A stretch of DNA of 64,000 bases from Streptomyces guryensis (GCF_021261325.1 NZ_JAJSBI010000021.1:62001-126000), one strand, 5' to 3'; numbered from the stretch's first letter, positions 34,861 to 44,382 are shown. Program-made: numbers and translations. Notes: generated from the letters alone by a model not told the origin.

Positions 34861-36291
34861 ATGCGCGCACATCTTGTCGTCCCCTCTCTCCTCCTGCTCG
34901 GCTCGCTCTGCGCGACGTCGGCATGCTCGTCCGGATCCTCCGGGACGGCGAGTTCGACGACCGCCGGAGCACGGCCCGGCTCGTCCTCCACCGTCTCCTC
35001 GGTGAGGTCGGTGGACCCCTCGAAGATCAAGGGCCTGCAGCTCGTCACCGACAACAGCGAGAGCGCCTCCTGCGCGTGGGCCACCAGCTACCCGGACGTC
35101 CCCGGCGCGAGCACGATGACCGACGCGATGAAGAAGTACGTGGAGGAGCGCCTGGAGACCTTCCGCTCCGCGTGTCAGGGCGACGACCATCGCGAACTAA
35201 ACATCAGCCACCAGTTCCTGGTCGCCTCGGGGGACGTCCTCGGCGTGCGGCTCACCACCCTGGACGGTGCCGCCGCAGGGAGCGGACTGTCCAGTGGCAC
35301 ATATTGGTACGACGGGAAGGTCGGCGCGTACCGCACCGCACTCGCACTCGTCGCGGACGGTTCCAGGGACGCCTTCGTCACCGCCCTGAAGAACCAGCTC
35401 AAGGGGCGGGAGGGCACGGATGCGGACACGGTGGATGAGGCGTTCGCCGACCGGTCCGACCTCACGGCCATCCTCGACGACATGGCCTTCACCCCGGACG
35501 GCGGGCTGCGGGTGGCCTTCGACCAGGGCGCTGTCGGCGCCCCCGCCGCCGGCTCGTATCTCGTGACCCTCCCCAAGGCGACGGTCACCCCCTGGCTGTC
35601 GGCGTTCGGCAGGCGCGCACAGCACCAGACCGTCCAGCCGTCCCGCTCTCTCGACCTCGGGGCGACGAGCACGCCGGCGGCCGCCGCGCCGGCCCATACG
35701 GCATCCGGCGACGACGAAACCGACTGCAAGCGGGTCCGCTGCATCGCCCTGACCTTCGACGACGGTCCCGCCGCCCCGGAGACCGCGACCCTGCTGACGT
35801 ACCTTGCGCAGTACAACGCGCGGGCCACCTTCTTCACGGTCGGCCAGAACGTGGTCGCCCACCCGGACCTGGTGCGTGCCGAGGCACGGGCCGGCAACGA
35901 GGTGGGCAACCACTCCTGGAACCATCCCGACCTCACCAAGCTCAGCTCCGAGCAGGTCGCCTACCAGCTGAACCGCACCAGCGCCGCGATCAAGGCTGCC
36001 ACGGGCAGGGCCCCCACCCTCTTCCGGCCGCCCTACGGCGCCGTCAACAGCGCCGTACGCGGTGCCACCACCCTTTCCCCGGTGCTGTGGACCCTGGACA
36101 CCGAGGACTGGAAGTACCCCGATGCCACGAAGGTCGCCCAGTCCGTCATCGGCAAGGTGAAGCGCAACGACGTCGTCCTCATGCACGACATCCACCCCAC
36201 CTCGGTCGCTGCGCTCCCGGAGATCCTGCGCACCCTCAGCGCTCGCGGCTACCACTTCGTCACCGTGAGCCATCTGCGCGCCACGATGTGA
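34861..36291 (+). CDS. Secreted polysaccharide deacetylase (NodB/CE4)
   Basis: 476 residues. The N-terminus is a lipoprotein-like signal ending LCATSAC (C22). Residues 60-250 form an RsiV/DUF3298-like region. The NodB domain (about 292-475) has the metal-site motif ALTFDDGP (D300, D301) and H351-S-W-N-H355, then RPPYGAVN and LWTLDTEDW. The VVLMHDIH segment completes the active site. CE4 enzymes remove acetyl groups from peptidoglycan or chitin-type sugars; the fused N-terminal domain resembles that of Bacillus PdaC, which favours peptidoglycan as substrate. The ribosome site is weak. Confidence 0.92.
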   Translation: MRAHLVVPSLLLLGSLCATSACSSGSSGTASSTTAGARPGSSSTVSSVRSVDPSKIKGLQLVTDNSESASCAWATSYPDVPGASTMTDAMKKYVEERLETFRSACQGDDHRELNISHQFLVASGDVLGVRLTTLDGAAAGSGLSSGTYWYDGKVGAYRTALALVADGSRDAFVTALKNQLKGREGTDADTVDEAFADRSDLTAILDDMAFTPDGGLRVAFDQGAVGAPAAGSYLVTLPKATVTPWLSAFGRRAQHQTVQPSRSLDLGATSTPAAAAPAHTASGDDETDCKRVRCIALTFDDGPAAPETATLLTYLAQYNARATFFTVGQNVVAHPDLVRAEARAGNEVGNHSWNHPDLTKLSSEQVAYQLNRTSAAIKAATGRAPTLFRPPYGAVNSAVRGATTLSPVLWTLDTEDWKYPDATKVAQSVIGKVKRNDVVLMHDIHPTSVAALPEILRTLSARGYHFVTVSHLRATM

Positions 36292-36414
36292 CCACCGCCG
36301 AGAGCTCCGCACGTCGTCGCCTCCACCCGCCCTCATGTCCTGTCATGGAGTTGTCACACCTTGTTCCCCCGCGCAACGTGCACCCCACCTCGCGGAATGA
36401 GGTCTTCCACGACG

Positions 36415-37114
36415 TGAAGGCGCACAGTTCCTCCAGACCGCCCCGCGTGCTCGTCGTGGACGCCGACAGCGGTACGTGACCGCTGCTGACGAGGCTGCGT
36501 GAGCTCGGCTTCGACGTGTACGCGGCCGGTCGCGGCGAGGAGGGCGACCCAGTCGGCGTCGCCGTACGCCCCGACCTCGTCGTCCTCGACGTGATCCTGC
36601 CGGACGGCGACGGCTTCGAGACCTACCGCGCCCTGCGCGGCGCCGACGTCGACGCGCCCCTTCTCTTCCTCACTGCCCAGGACCGGACCGAGACCAAGGT
36701 GCGCGGGCTGATGATGGGCGCCGACGACTACGTCACCAAGCCCTTCGCGCTGGAGGAGGTGGTCGCCCGGGTCCATGTGCTGCTGCGGCGCGGACGCGCC
36801 CTCGACTGCCGGCTGCTGCGCATCAGGGGCGTGGCGCTTGATCCGGCGACCCGCGAGGTGTGGCGGGACGGAACCCAGGTCGCGCTCTCACGCCGGGAGT
36901 TCGATCTCCTCAGTTTTCTGATGGACAACGCGGGCCGGGTCCTCTCCAAGGGGCAGATCCTCGACCGGGTGTGACAGTCGGAGTTCCACGGCGAGTCCGG
37001 CGTGGTGGAGACCTACGTCTACTACCTGCGGCACAAGCTGGGCGACCGTGACCAGTCGCTTTCAGGACCGTGCACGGCGGCGGCTACCTGATGGCGGGGG
37101 CCCGTCAGGATTGA
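36415..37114 (+). pseudogene. OmpR/PhoB-type response regulator, inactivated
   Basis: Homology runs from PPRVLVVDADSGT through VVLDVILPDGDGFE, GADDYVTKPFALEE, REFDLLSFLMDNAG and GVVETYVYYLRHKLGDRD to TVHGGGYLMAG, a complete receiver plus winged helix. Three lesions break it: TGA at 36477-36479, TGA at 36972-36974 where the family has Trp (ILDRVW), and a one-base shift near 37060. No kinase gene lies nearby. It converges on the pseudogene at 37117. Confidence 0.85.
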
Positions 37115-37116
37115 CG

Positions 37117-37714
37117 ACGTCCGCATAGGTGTCGACGTAGTGGCCGAAGGACCAGATGCGGTCGTAGCCACGTCCGCGCCAGCTGTGGACCGTCGTGCCG
37201 ACCTCCGGCTGTCCCGTCGCTCCAGTTGTAGTAATGGACGTGGAACACCGGGTTGATCCGGACGGTCCGCATGTGCGGGCGGGCGTCGATACAGCGCCGC
37301 CAGCCGGGCGGCGCTCCTTGCCGAGCCAGGTCCAGGTGTACGAGTGCGGGAACTCGCAGTTGCCGACCACGACCTCCCAGCCGTTCACGAGCGCCCAGTG
37401 CTCGCCGTAGGGCAGGTCGGAGTGCACGCTGCGGGACGCGCCAGCGGCGACGTGGCAGTAAGGCGCCTTGCCGTGCGCCTTCGCCGAGTCCACGAGCTCA
37501 CCGGTGTTGATGCTGAGGACGAAGGACTTGTCGGCGCCGCTCATGTCGCTGCACAGCGTGGACATCAGGACGTCGGTGTTGAAGGACTCCTTGCCGCGGA
37601 TGTTGACACCGGACGACGGGTTGGCGTCGGCCGCGGGGCGGTGGCCACCACGCAGGCGGTCGCCGTGACGACGGCCGCGCCGACCGTCACCCAGCGCTTG
37701 ATTCTGCTGGTCAC
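37117..37714 (-). pseudogene. Frameshifted secreted protein of unknown function
   Basis: Starts VTSRIKRWVTVGAAVVTATA (signal peptide) at GTG 37714. A one-base shift near 37633 moves to the frame ANPSSGVNIRGKESFNTDVL with SVHSDLPYGEHWALVNGWEV, and at least two further shifts lead through INPVFHVHYYNWSDG to SWRGRGYDRIWSFGHYVDTY. The pieces look like one conserved secreted Streptomyces protein, but I do not recognise its function. Confidence 0.6.
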
Positions 37715-38005
37715 GCCTCTCTCGCTGCTGTGCCCTGGAGGTCTGGGACGGTGGGTCCCGGTAGAGGAGAGCGATGGGTCGGACCCCACCGCTGCGCACC
37801 AGGAAACGGAGCGACGCAAAGCGGCATCACAGCTGGATCAGAGCCTGATCAGAAACGCGGCGCGCTTGTTGTCGCGTCGTTCCTGAGGGTTTCCCTCGAG
37901 TCGGCTATGCATACCCCATGAAGGTCAGCGAAATTGTTGACGATTATGTTGCCCAACGTCTACGTTCACGGCTGCCCACCCCCACGGTACGAAAGAGGCA
38001 GATCA

Positions 38006-39625
38006 GTGAAGCGCAGGACGGTACTCAAGACCGCGACGCTCGCCGCGGCCGCGGCCTCGGCGCTCCCGATGCTCTCCGGTTGTTCGAACGACGGCGACTC
38101 GAGCCGCAAGAGCGTCTCGCTCACGTTCGACAAGGACGCCTACAAGACCAAGACCAAGACCGTTTCCACGGCGGACGGCGAGAAGAAGGTCACCTACCGC
38201 CTCTGGGAGGCGATCACGTATGTAACCAAGCCCGTGGACGAGAAGTACCAGAGCCTCAACGTCATGGTGCCTGTGAAGATCGGGGACAAGGAGATCGACG
38301 CCTCCGGCGCCCCGATCCTCCTGGACAACGCCATCGCCGGATACATGTCCTCGTCCGTGACCGGCGGCAGCGGCGGGGGCGGCGGTGCCGCCCCCAGCGG
38401 TGCCCCGGGTGGCGGAGGCGGCATGCCCGGCGGGGCCGCGCCGAGCGGCGGGGCCGCTGCGATGCCCAGTGGCGCGACGGCTGGCGGCGCCCCGAGCGGC
38501 GGCACACAGCCCGGCGCCGGCATGACGGGCGGCGGTCAGATGGTCAGCAACGGCGACCTCGCCCTCGCGGCCGGCTGTGTCATCGTCCAGCCCGGCGCTC
38601 GGGGCCGCGACAACGAGAAGAACGGCAAGTACTACGGCAAGGCGCCGGCCGTCATCGTCGACTTGAAGGCCGCGGTGCGCTACATCCGCTACAACAAGGG
38701 ACGCATCCCGGGCAACACGGACTGGATCGTCTCCTCCGGTACGAGCGCCGGTGGTGCCATGTCCGCACTGCTCGGCGCCTCCGGCGACAGCCCTCTCTAC
38801 GACACGCAACTCAAGGAGATCGGCGCGGCCGACGCCAGTGACGCGATCTTCGCGAGCGCCGACTGGTGCCCGATCACCGATCTCGACCACGCCGACATGG
38901 CCTACGAGTGGATGTACGGCGGCGCGGAACTGAGCGGCAAGACCGTCGACCAGACCGTCTCCAAGGCGCTCCGGTCCCAGTTCGCCGAGTACCAGGCATC
39001 CCTCAACCTCAAGGGCGAGAACGGTTTCGGCACCCTAACGGCCCGCAACTACGACGCCTACCTGCTGAAGACGTACCTGGAGCCCGCCGCCACGAAATAC
39101 TTGAAGGCCCTGTCCGATACCAAGCGCACCGCCTATCTGAAGGAACAGTCCTGGATCACCTGGTCCGGCGGCAAGGCGACCTTCGAATTCGACGACTTCG
39201 TCACGCACGTCGGGCGGAGCAAGAGTGTGCCGGCGTTCGACGCCTTCAACACCTCGGCCGCCGAGAACATCGAATTCGGCAACGAGACCACCAACGCCCG
39301 GCACTTCACGCTCTACAGCCTGCGTCACGCGACCGGGAAGTCCGGTGCGCGGCTGGACGGCGACCTCCCCGAGAAGATCACGCTGATGAACCCGATGCAC
39401 TTCATCGGGCAGAAGAACGCAGCCCGCTCGAAGAACTGGTGGATCCGCGTCGGCACCAGCGACACCGCCACTTCGCTCACGGTCGTCGGCAACCTCGCCG
39501 CGAGCCTGAAGAACCTCGGCGACAACGTCAACGCGCTCATGTACTGGGACGGCGGTCACGGCGCCAACGAGGACCCAGACGACTTCATCAAGTGGATCGC
39601 TCAGATCACCGGCTACGGGAAGTAA
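38006..39625 (+). CDS. Tannase subtype B-like lipoprotein (alpha/beta hydrolase)
   Basis: 539 residues from GTG 38006, 7 bases after AAGAGG. A twin-arginine-like start (KRRTVLKTATLAAAA) ends in lipobox LSGC (C26). The alpha/beta-hydrolase core has the Gly-x-Ser-x-Gly nucleophile elbow SSGTSAGGAMSALLG (S247), the CPITDLDHADMAYEWMY block and C-terminal WDGGHGANEDPDDFIKWI with the catalytic His, as in subtype B tannases/feruloyl-esterase-like proteins. Residues about 120-177 are a Gly/Ala/Pro/Ser-rich insertion between two halves of the fold. It probably cleaves ester bonds of plant phenolics outside the cell. Both neighbours are pseudogenes. Confidence 0.85.
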   Translation: MKRRTVLKTATLAAAAASALPMLSGCSNDGDSSRKSVSLTFDKDAYKTKTKTVSTADGEKKVTYRLWEAITYVTKPVDEKYQSLNVMVPVKIGDKEIDASGAPILLDNAIAGYMSSSVTGGSGGGGGAAPSGAPGGGGGMPGGAAPSGGAAAMPSGATAGGAPSGGTQPGAGMTGGGQMVSNGDLALAAGCVIVQPGARGRDNEKNGKYYGKAPAVIVDLKAAVRYIRYNKGRIPGNTDWIVSSGTSAGGAMSALLGASGDSPLYDTQLKEIGAADASDAIFASADWCPITDLDHADMAYEWMYGGAELSGKTVDQTVSKALRSQFAEYQASLNLKGENGFGTLTARNYDAYLLKTYLEPAATKYLKALSDTKRTAYLKEQSWITWSGGKATFEFDDFVTHVGRSKSVPAFDAFNTSAAENIEFGNETTNARHFTLYSLRHATGKSGARLDGDLPEKITLMNPMHFIGQKNAARSKNWWIRVGTSDTATSLTVVGNLAASLKNLGDNVNALMYWDGGHGANEDPDDFIKWIAQITGYGK

Positions 39626-39731
39626 CTCTCCAACGTACCTCAGGAGCATGGGTTTTGACGGTGCTGCCGACATATCGCACGGCACGCAGTGAAGGACAAC
39701 TCCCTCCTGAGGCGAAAAGGACGAGCCGCTC

Positions 39732-40870
39732 ATGCCTTTCCTGCCCGCTCGTCACCTCCCGCCGCGGCGTCTGCACCGACACCTGCTGATTCCGCTCACC
39801 GTCGTTGCGATGGCCTGCGCCGCACTGCCTGCGCAGGCCACGCGGCCGTCGACCCTTGGACCCGAACTCGCCGAGGCTGCCAGCGCGTTGACCGTGTGGG
39901 ACGCCGACGACGTACGCGGCTACCTCACCCTCCCCACCTCTTCCCTGCACGACGCGACCGTGAGGTGGACGTCCGACAGCCCTGGACCATCACCGCGACC
40001 GGCGAGGTCAACCGCCCCGCCCACGCCCCCGGCCCATGTCACCCTGACCGCCACCGTCCGACTCGATCACTACCAGGTCCGACGTGAACGGCAACCAGCC
40101 GGTGCTCGCCTCAGCTCTCGGCGAGAAGGGCGTACGCGACCCGTTCGCCGTCCGTTTCCCTGAGGTCGTCAAGTTCTACCTCGTCGCCACCGGCCTGAAG
40201 ATCAACGGCGGCAAGAGCTGAGGCTACGACATGCGCTTCGGCAGTGCTTACCTGGAGGTGTGAGAGTCCACCGACCTGGTGCACTGGCTCGAACAGCGCC
40301 ATGTGAAGGTCTCCGGCAACCGGGCCGGCCCGCCCTGGGCGCCCGAGGCCACCTGGGACCCGACGCTCGGTGCTTACGTCGCCTATCGGGCCTCCAATCT
40401 CTACGCGGCCGACGACACCCAGCACACCGGCACCACCTACCCGCGCATGAAATACGTCACCACCCGCGACTTCCGCACCTTCAGCGAACCGAAGGTCGGG
40501 AACGACCCGGGCGGCGGCGTCATCGACTCCGCCGTGGTCAAGGACGGCGACTGGTACTACCGCGTCACCACCGACGACAAGGCCGTCGGCTCCTACGCAC
40601 GACATCGTGCTGGAACGCTCCCGCGATCTGGCCGCAGCCGACGCCCCCGGCACGGCACCCGCGCAACTGGCAGCTGGTTGACGACTGCGTGCGCACCGGC
40701 GTCGGCACCAACCGGGTCGAGTAACCGACCGTCTTCCAAGACAACTCAGGCCACGGCTGGTGGGTGTTCATGGACGAGGACGCCGGACGCGGCCCCCCTC
40801 CTTCTACACTGACACCCTTGCCGCGCCCGACCGGATGCCGACGAGCGACTGCCGCCTTTCCGCACGCCTG
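39732..40870 (+). pseudogene. Secreted GH43-type glycosidase with Ig-like domain, inactivated
   Basis: A signal peptide (RHLLIPLTVVAMACAALPAQA) is followed by an Ig-like module (ALTVWDADDVRGYLTLP, then out of frame WTITATGEVNRPAH). The GH43 propeller follows in pieces: ALGEKGVRDPFAVR, ESTDLVHWLEQRHVKVSGN, PWAPEATWDPTLGAYVAY, MKYVTTRDFRTFSEPKVG and VIDSAVVKDGDWYYRVT. TGA stops at 40219-40221 and 40261-40263 stand where Trp is expected, TAA at 40722, and several frameshifts occur. The relatives are arabinan- or xylan-active enzymes. Confidence 0.8.
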
Positions 40871-41351
40871 GCATGGATCGGCCCTGCCCGTCGCCACCGG
40901 GGAACTCGCGCGAGTGCGCGCCGCATATCCGAAGCCCTGAGTTCGGTTCGGACATGGCCCGGCAGCCGCCGGGCCACTGAAAGAAGCTGACCGCAAGAAG
41001 AAGTGGACCGGGGACAAATGACGTCGTAGTCCGACACAGCCGGCCAGCAACCGAAGCTTTCAAGCACTTTCCACTTCACTTTCAGGGCGATTCACCTCCA
41101 CATTCAAAGCGAATCTTCGAATGCAGGTACGACTACCGCCGGTAACACCACATCTTTCAGGAAGCCTTGAAAATTGTCAGGCGAATCACTTGTCTCGCGT
41201 AACACGCGTATGCGAAAGTGAGCCTCCCTTAGGACCGCCAGGGCCATGACCGGGCGAAAAGGCGATCCTTAAGGTATGCACCAATCACTCACTGCTTTCC
41301 GACGGAACGTAATTTTGCATGCCGTCCTGCAATTGGAAAGGAAAGGATTCC
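40871..41351. other. AT-richer intergenic stretch before the RICIN gene
   Basis: No gene was recognised. Base composition is clearly lower in GC than the coding regions around it, and it probably holds the promoter of the next gene, but no convincing -35/-10 pair was fixed. Confidence 0.45.
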
Positions 41352-42890
41352 GTGCAGGTCCCTCACCCCCCACGCCCGCCGTACCCGCCCTGTCCCGGAC
41401 TGCCTCTCGGTGAGGCTGATCCGGACCTCGCCGCCCAGCTGGGCGGCGAGGAGGACGAACGGCACCATGCGACAGCCCTGTTGCTGGCCCGCCACTGGCT
41501 TGCCGCCCGCGACTACGCGCTCCTCTGCCTGGCGTCGGCGACCCCCACCGCCCATTACGTGGCCACCAGCGCATTTCAGCGCACACTGGACCGGCTCGCG
41601 AGCAGTACGCCCAGCGCAGCCCTGCGCCCACTACTGCTCGTGGCAGTTCGCGAGACCATCCGCAATTGGGCCGCCGACGACAGAATATGCACAGCCCTAC
41701 CAGAACTGCGCAAACCCACCGGAGGCCGCGGTCTGTACGCGACCAAAGCAGAAGCACCGGCGAACCGGAAACTCGCCGAACACGCCTTCGTGACACTGTC
41801 CGGTTTCGCCCAGTCCCTTCTGTGGCACACCGAAGTCGAGGCGGAACCCATAGAGATACCCGCCGGCCTGCTCGGCATGGAAACGGTTACGGCGCGAGCC
41901 GCCGTGGAACGGGCCCGCGAACAATTCAGGGTGGGCTTGGTGCGCGCCCACAGGCAATTCGCGCCGTCCGCGGAGTGCCGCTTCTACAACCGTCTTATCG
42001 ACGTTCCCATTCAGCGGGGCGGCCGGCTGCTCCCGGATGTCCAGCAGCATCTGGCGCGGTGCCCTTACTGCCGGGCCGCCGCGGACCAACTCGAGCATTT
42101 CAAAGGTGGGTTGGGCCTCCTGCTCGTTGATGCGGTCCTCGGCTGGGGAGGCCGCCGCTATCTGGCTACGCGCCCTGGCTGGAGCAGCCCCGAGGAATGG
42201 GCACCCACACCGGAACGGGAGACGACAGGTCCGACCGCAGGCGGCCGGCACCGCACCGCTTCCGAGAAGAGGCATCACGCAGCCGCCGCCGTGGCTCTCA
42301 CCTCGCTCGCACTACTGGTGGCCGTCCTGGCCGCCCGCAACTGGTCCGACGACAGCGGTCAGCCCGGCCCGGTCACCCCCACCTGGGGTATTCCCGCCAA
42401 CAGTTCCTCCAGCCCCACCGCGCCACCTGGCACCGCACCCGAGCCTTCCACCTCACCGGGCGAACCCGGCACCCAACCCCAGAGCAGGCTGCGCAGCCTC
42501 GCCACCGGACGATGCCTGGCCGTCGACGGCCGACTCACGGTCGGCGCGGGCATCCACCTGACAGCATGCTCGTCGACCGAATCCGAGCGATGGTCATACG
42601 AGTTCGACGGTCTGCTGCGCAGCGACGCCGACCCCTCCTTCTGCCTGACCGCAGATCCCCGGACCCGGAATGTCCAGCTCGCGCTGTGCGTCGTGCACTC
42701 CGGCGAAGTGTCGTACACCATCACGGCGCGTGGGGAACTCCTGCTCCGCGGCCGCCAGGACCTCGCTCTGGCGCCGGGCCGGGGCGGCAGGTCCACGGAG
42801 GTGGTCGTGGCGGACCGTGACGCGTCGGACAGACAGCGATGGACGCTTGAGGCTGCCGAAACGGAACGTGCGCCCACTTCCCGCACGTAG
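41352..42890 (+). CDS. Sigma-like/zinc-finger/TM/RICIN lectin protein
   Basis: 512 residues from GTG 41352 (AAAGGA upstream; an ATG at 41319 lacks one). The N-terminal 200 residues resemble ECF sigma-factor regions (TALLLARHWLAARDYALLCL ... RAAVERAREQFRVGLVRAHR) without a clear promoter-binding helix. Next comes an anti-sigma-type motif QHLARCPYCRAA (H-x3-C-x2-C), one membrane helix (AAAVALTSLALLVAVLAA), a Pro/Ser-rich linker and a C-terminal RICIN beta-trefoil (TGRCLAVDGRLTVGAG, DRQRWTLEA with QxW). The lectin would face outside and the sigma-like part inside, so it may sense sugars; this is inference. Confidence 0.75.
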   Translation: MQVPHPPRPPYPPCPGLPLGEADPDLAAQLGGEEDERHHATALLLARHWLAARDYALLCLASATPTAHYVATSAFQRTLDRLASSTPSAALRPLLLVAVRETIRNWAADDRICTALPELRKPTGGRGLYATKAEAPANRKLAEHAFVTLSGFAQSLLWHTEVEAEPIEIPAGLLGMETVTARAAVERAREQFRVGLVRAHRQFAPSAECRFYNRLIDVPIQRGGRLLPDVQQHLARCPYCRAAADQLEHFKGGLGLLLVDAVLGWGGRRYLATRPGWSSPEEWAPTPERETTGPTAGGRHRTASEKRHHAAAAVALTSLALLVAVLAARNWSDDSGQPGPVTPTWGIPANSSSSPTAPPGTAPEPSTSPGEPGTQPQSRLRSLATGRCLAVDGRLTVGAGIHLTACSSTESERWSYEFDGLLRSDADPSFCLTADPRTRNVQLALCVVHSGEVSYTITARGELLLRGRQDLALAPGRGGRSTEVVVADRDASDRQRWTLEAAETERAPTSRT

Positions 42891-42928
42891 CAGCACAGTT
42901 GCCATGAATCCTCAATGGCGAGGTCTGC

Positions 42929-44248
42929 CTGGCGGCGGCAACCGCCGCCCTCGGCGGGCTCACCGCGGCCGCGTCCCCCGCGGCGGCGGCCGACTCGGGC
43001 AGCTTCAGCGTCCTCAGCTACAACGTGGCCGGCCTGCCCGCGAGCCTCAACAGCGCGCCGACGCCCCGCGAGTCCAGCACCACCACGATCGGCCAGCGGA
43101 TAGCGCCGTACGACATCGTCCATGTCGAGGAGGACTTCAACTACCACTCCTACCTCTACGCCGCCGACACCGCGCACGCCTACCGCACCCCCACCAGCGG
43201 CGGCGCGGGCGTGGGCAGCGGGCTCAACACCCTGTCGAAGATCCCCTACGACGAGGACGACTTCGAGCGCGTCCACTGGAACTCCTGCCAGGTCGACTCG
43301 GGCGACTGCCTGACCCCCAAGGGCTTCACCTTCATGCACGAGCGCCTCGCCGAGGGCGTCTACGTCGACTTCTACAACCTGCACACCAACGCCGGCACCA
43401 ACGACGGCGACGAGGCCTCCCGCGCCGACAACCTGAGCCAGCTCACCGCCTTCATCAAGACCCACTCGGCCGGAAACGCCGTCGTGGTCATGGGCGACAC
43501 CAACACCCGCTACACCCGCACCGCCGACACCATCGCCGAGTTCGGCGCGGCCAACGGGCTCACCGACGCGTGGGTGCAGCTGATCCGGGGCGGCACCCCG
43601 CCGGCCAAGGGCAGCGCCGCGCTGGTCTGCGACCAGTCCGGGGCGACCGTGCCCAACACCTGCGAGGTCGTCGACAAGGTCCTCTACCGCAGCAGCAAGC
43701 TCGTCTCGCTCGACGCGACGTCCTACAACAACGAGCACGCCAAGTTCCTCACCGACGACGGGAAGATGCTCTCCGACCACGACCCGATCACGGTCGGCTT
43801 CTCCTGGTCGCGCAACGCCGCTTACCAGCTCAGCGACCAGTTCGGCGGACCGCACGGCGACTACTACAACGACATCGACAGCGTCCCGGACGGCGCTCGC
43901 GCCACCACCATCGCCCTGCGCTCCGGCTCCCGGGTCGACCAGATGGGCCTGACCCCGGCGAACGGCACCACCCTCGCCCACGGCGGAACGGGCGGCACCG
44001 CGTCCTCCCTGACCCTGGGCAGCGGCGAGTACGTGACGACCGCGCAGCTCTGCCAGGGCACGTACAGCGACCACACGCGCATTTTCTACGCCAAGTTCAC
44101 GACGAACCTCGGCCACACCCTGGCCGGCGGCACCACCACCTCCGACTGCGTGACCCGCACCGCGCCATCCGGCTGGCAGATCGCCGGATTCCACGGACGC
44201 AGCGGCGACGAGGTCGACAAGATCGGCTTCATCTACACCCAGCGCTGA
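42929..44248 (+). CDS. Secreted sphingomyelinase-like phosphodiesterase with jacalin domain; start damaged
   Basis: The frame opens after TGA at 42905-42907 and holds half a signal peptide (LAAATAALGGLTAAASPAAA) but no ATG, GTG or TTG before 43025, which lies inside the mature enzyme. CTG at 42929 follows GAGG at 5 bases and is the only start that keeps any secretion signal. The endonuclease/exonuclease/phosphatase fold shows FSVLSYNVAGLP, VHVEEDFNYHSYLY, VVVMGDTNTRYTR and MLSDHDPITVGF (catalytic metal and His residues). A jacalin-like beta-prism follows (FGGPHGDYYNDIDSV, SGWQIAGFHGRSGDEVDKIG). It is either a rare CTG start or a gene that has lost its beginning to a junction near 42905. Confidence 0.75.
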   Translation: MAAATAALGGLTAAASPAAAADSGSFSVLSYNVAGLPASLNSAPTPRESSTTTIGQRIAPYDIVHVEEDFNYHSYLYAADTAHAYRTPTSGGAGVGSGLNTLSKIPYDEDDFERVHWNSCQVDSGDCLTPKGFTFMHERLAEGVYVDFYNLHTNAGTNDGDEASRADNLSQLTAFIKTHSAGNAVVVMGDTNTRYTRTADTIAEFGAANGLTDAWVQLIRGGTPPAKGSAALVCDQSGATVPNTCEVVDKVLYRSSKLVSLDATSYNNEHAKFLTDDGKMLSDHDPITVGFSWSRNAAYQLSDQFGGPHGDYYNDIDSVPDGARATTIALRSGSRVDQMGLTPANGTTLAHGGTGGTASSLTLGSGEYVTTAQLCQGTYSDHTRIFYAKFTTNLGHTLAGGTTTSDCVTRTAPSGWQIAGFHGRSGDEVDKIGFIYTQR

Positions 44249-44304
44249 GCCGACCGACGGGCGTGGCCCGTGCGCACGGATTGCACCAATGGTGTTCCAG
44301 GTGA

Positions 44305-44333
44305 TTGACGCGCGCATGGCCACGCCCTAACTT
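44305..44333 (+). promoter_or_regulatory. Sigma-70-type promoter of the GH43-GH27 operon
   Basis: TTGACG (44305-44310) and TAACTT (44328-44333) are spaced by exactly 17 bases. The start of transcription would be near 44340, about 75 bases before the GH43 ATG. Confidence 0.7.
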
Positions 44334-44345
44334 CTGACCGATTCG

Positions 44346-44382
44346 CCGAACTATGTTCGGTATATCGATCAGCGCTTGCTGA
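44346..44382. promoter_or_regulatory. Two operator candidates after the GH43 promoter
   Basis: CCGAAC-TAT-GTTCGG (44346-44360) is a perfect 6-bp inverted repeat. Eleven bases later AGCGCTTGCTGA (44371-44382) is identical to 12 bases of the LacI-type site upstream of the oxidoreductase operon (4926-4915 on the minus strand). Both lie downstream of the predicted transcription start, a repressor position. Confidence 0.55.

Noticed and set aside
36415..40870. TGA recoding (readthrough as Trp or selenocysteine)
   Set aside because: The same genes also carry frameshifts and TAA or TAG stops, no selenocysteine insertion structure is apparent, and intact neighbours use TGA as normal stop.
44346..44360. 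LexA/SOS box reading of GAAC-TAT-GTTC
   Set aside because: The actinobacterial SOS box needs a four-base spacer; here it is three, and the neighbouring genes are glycosidases.
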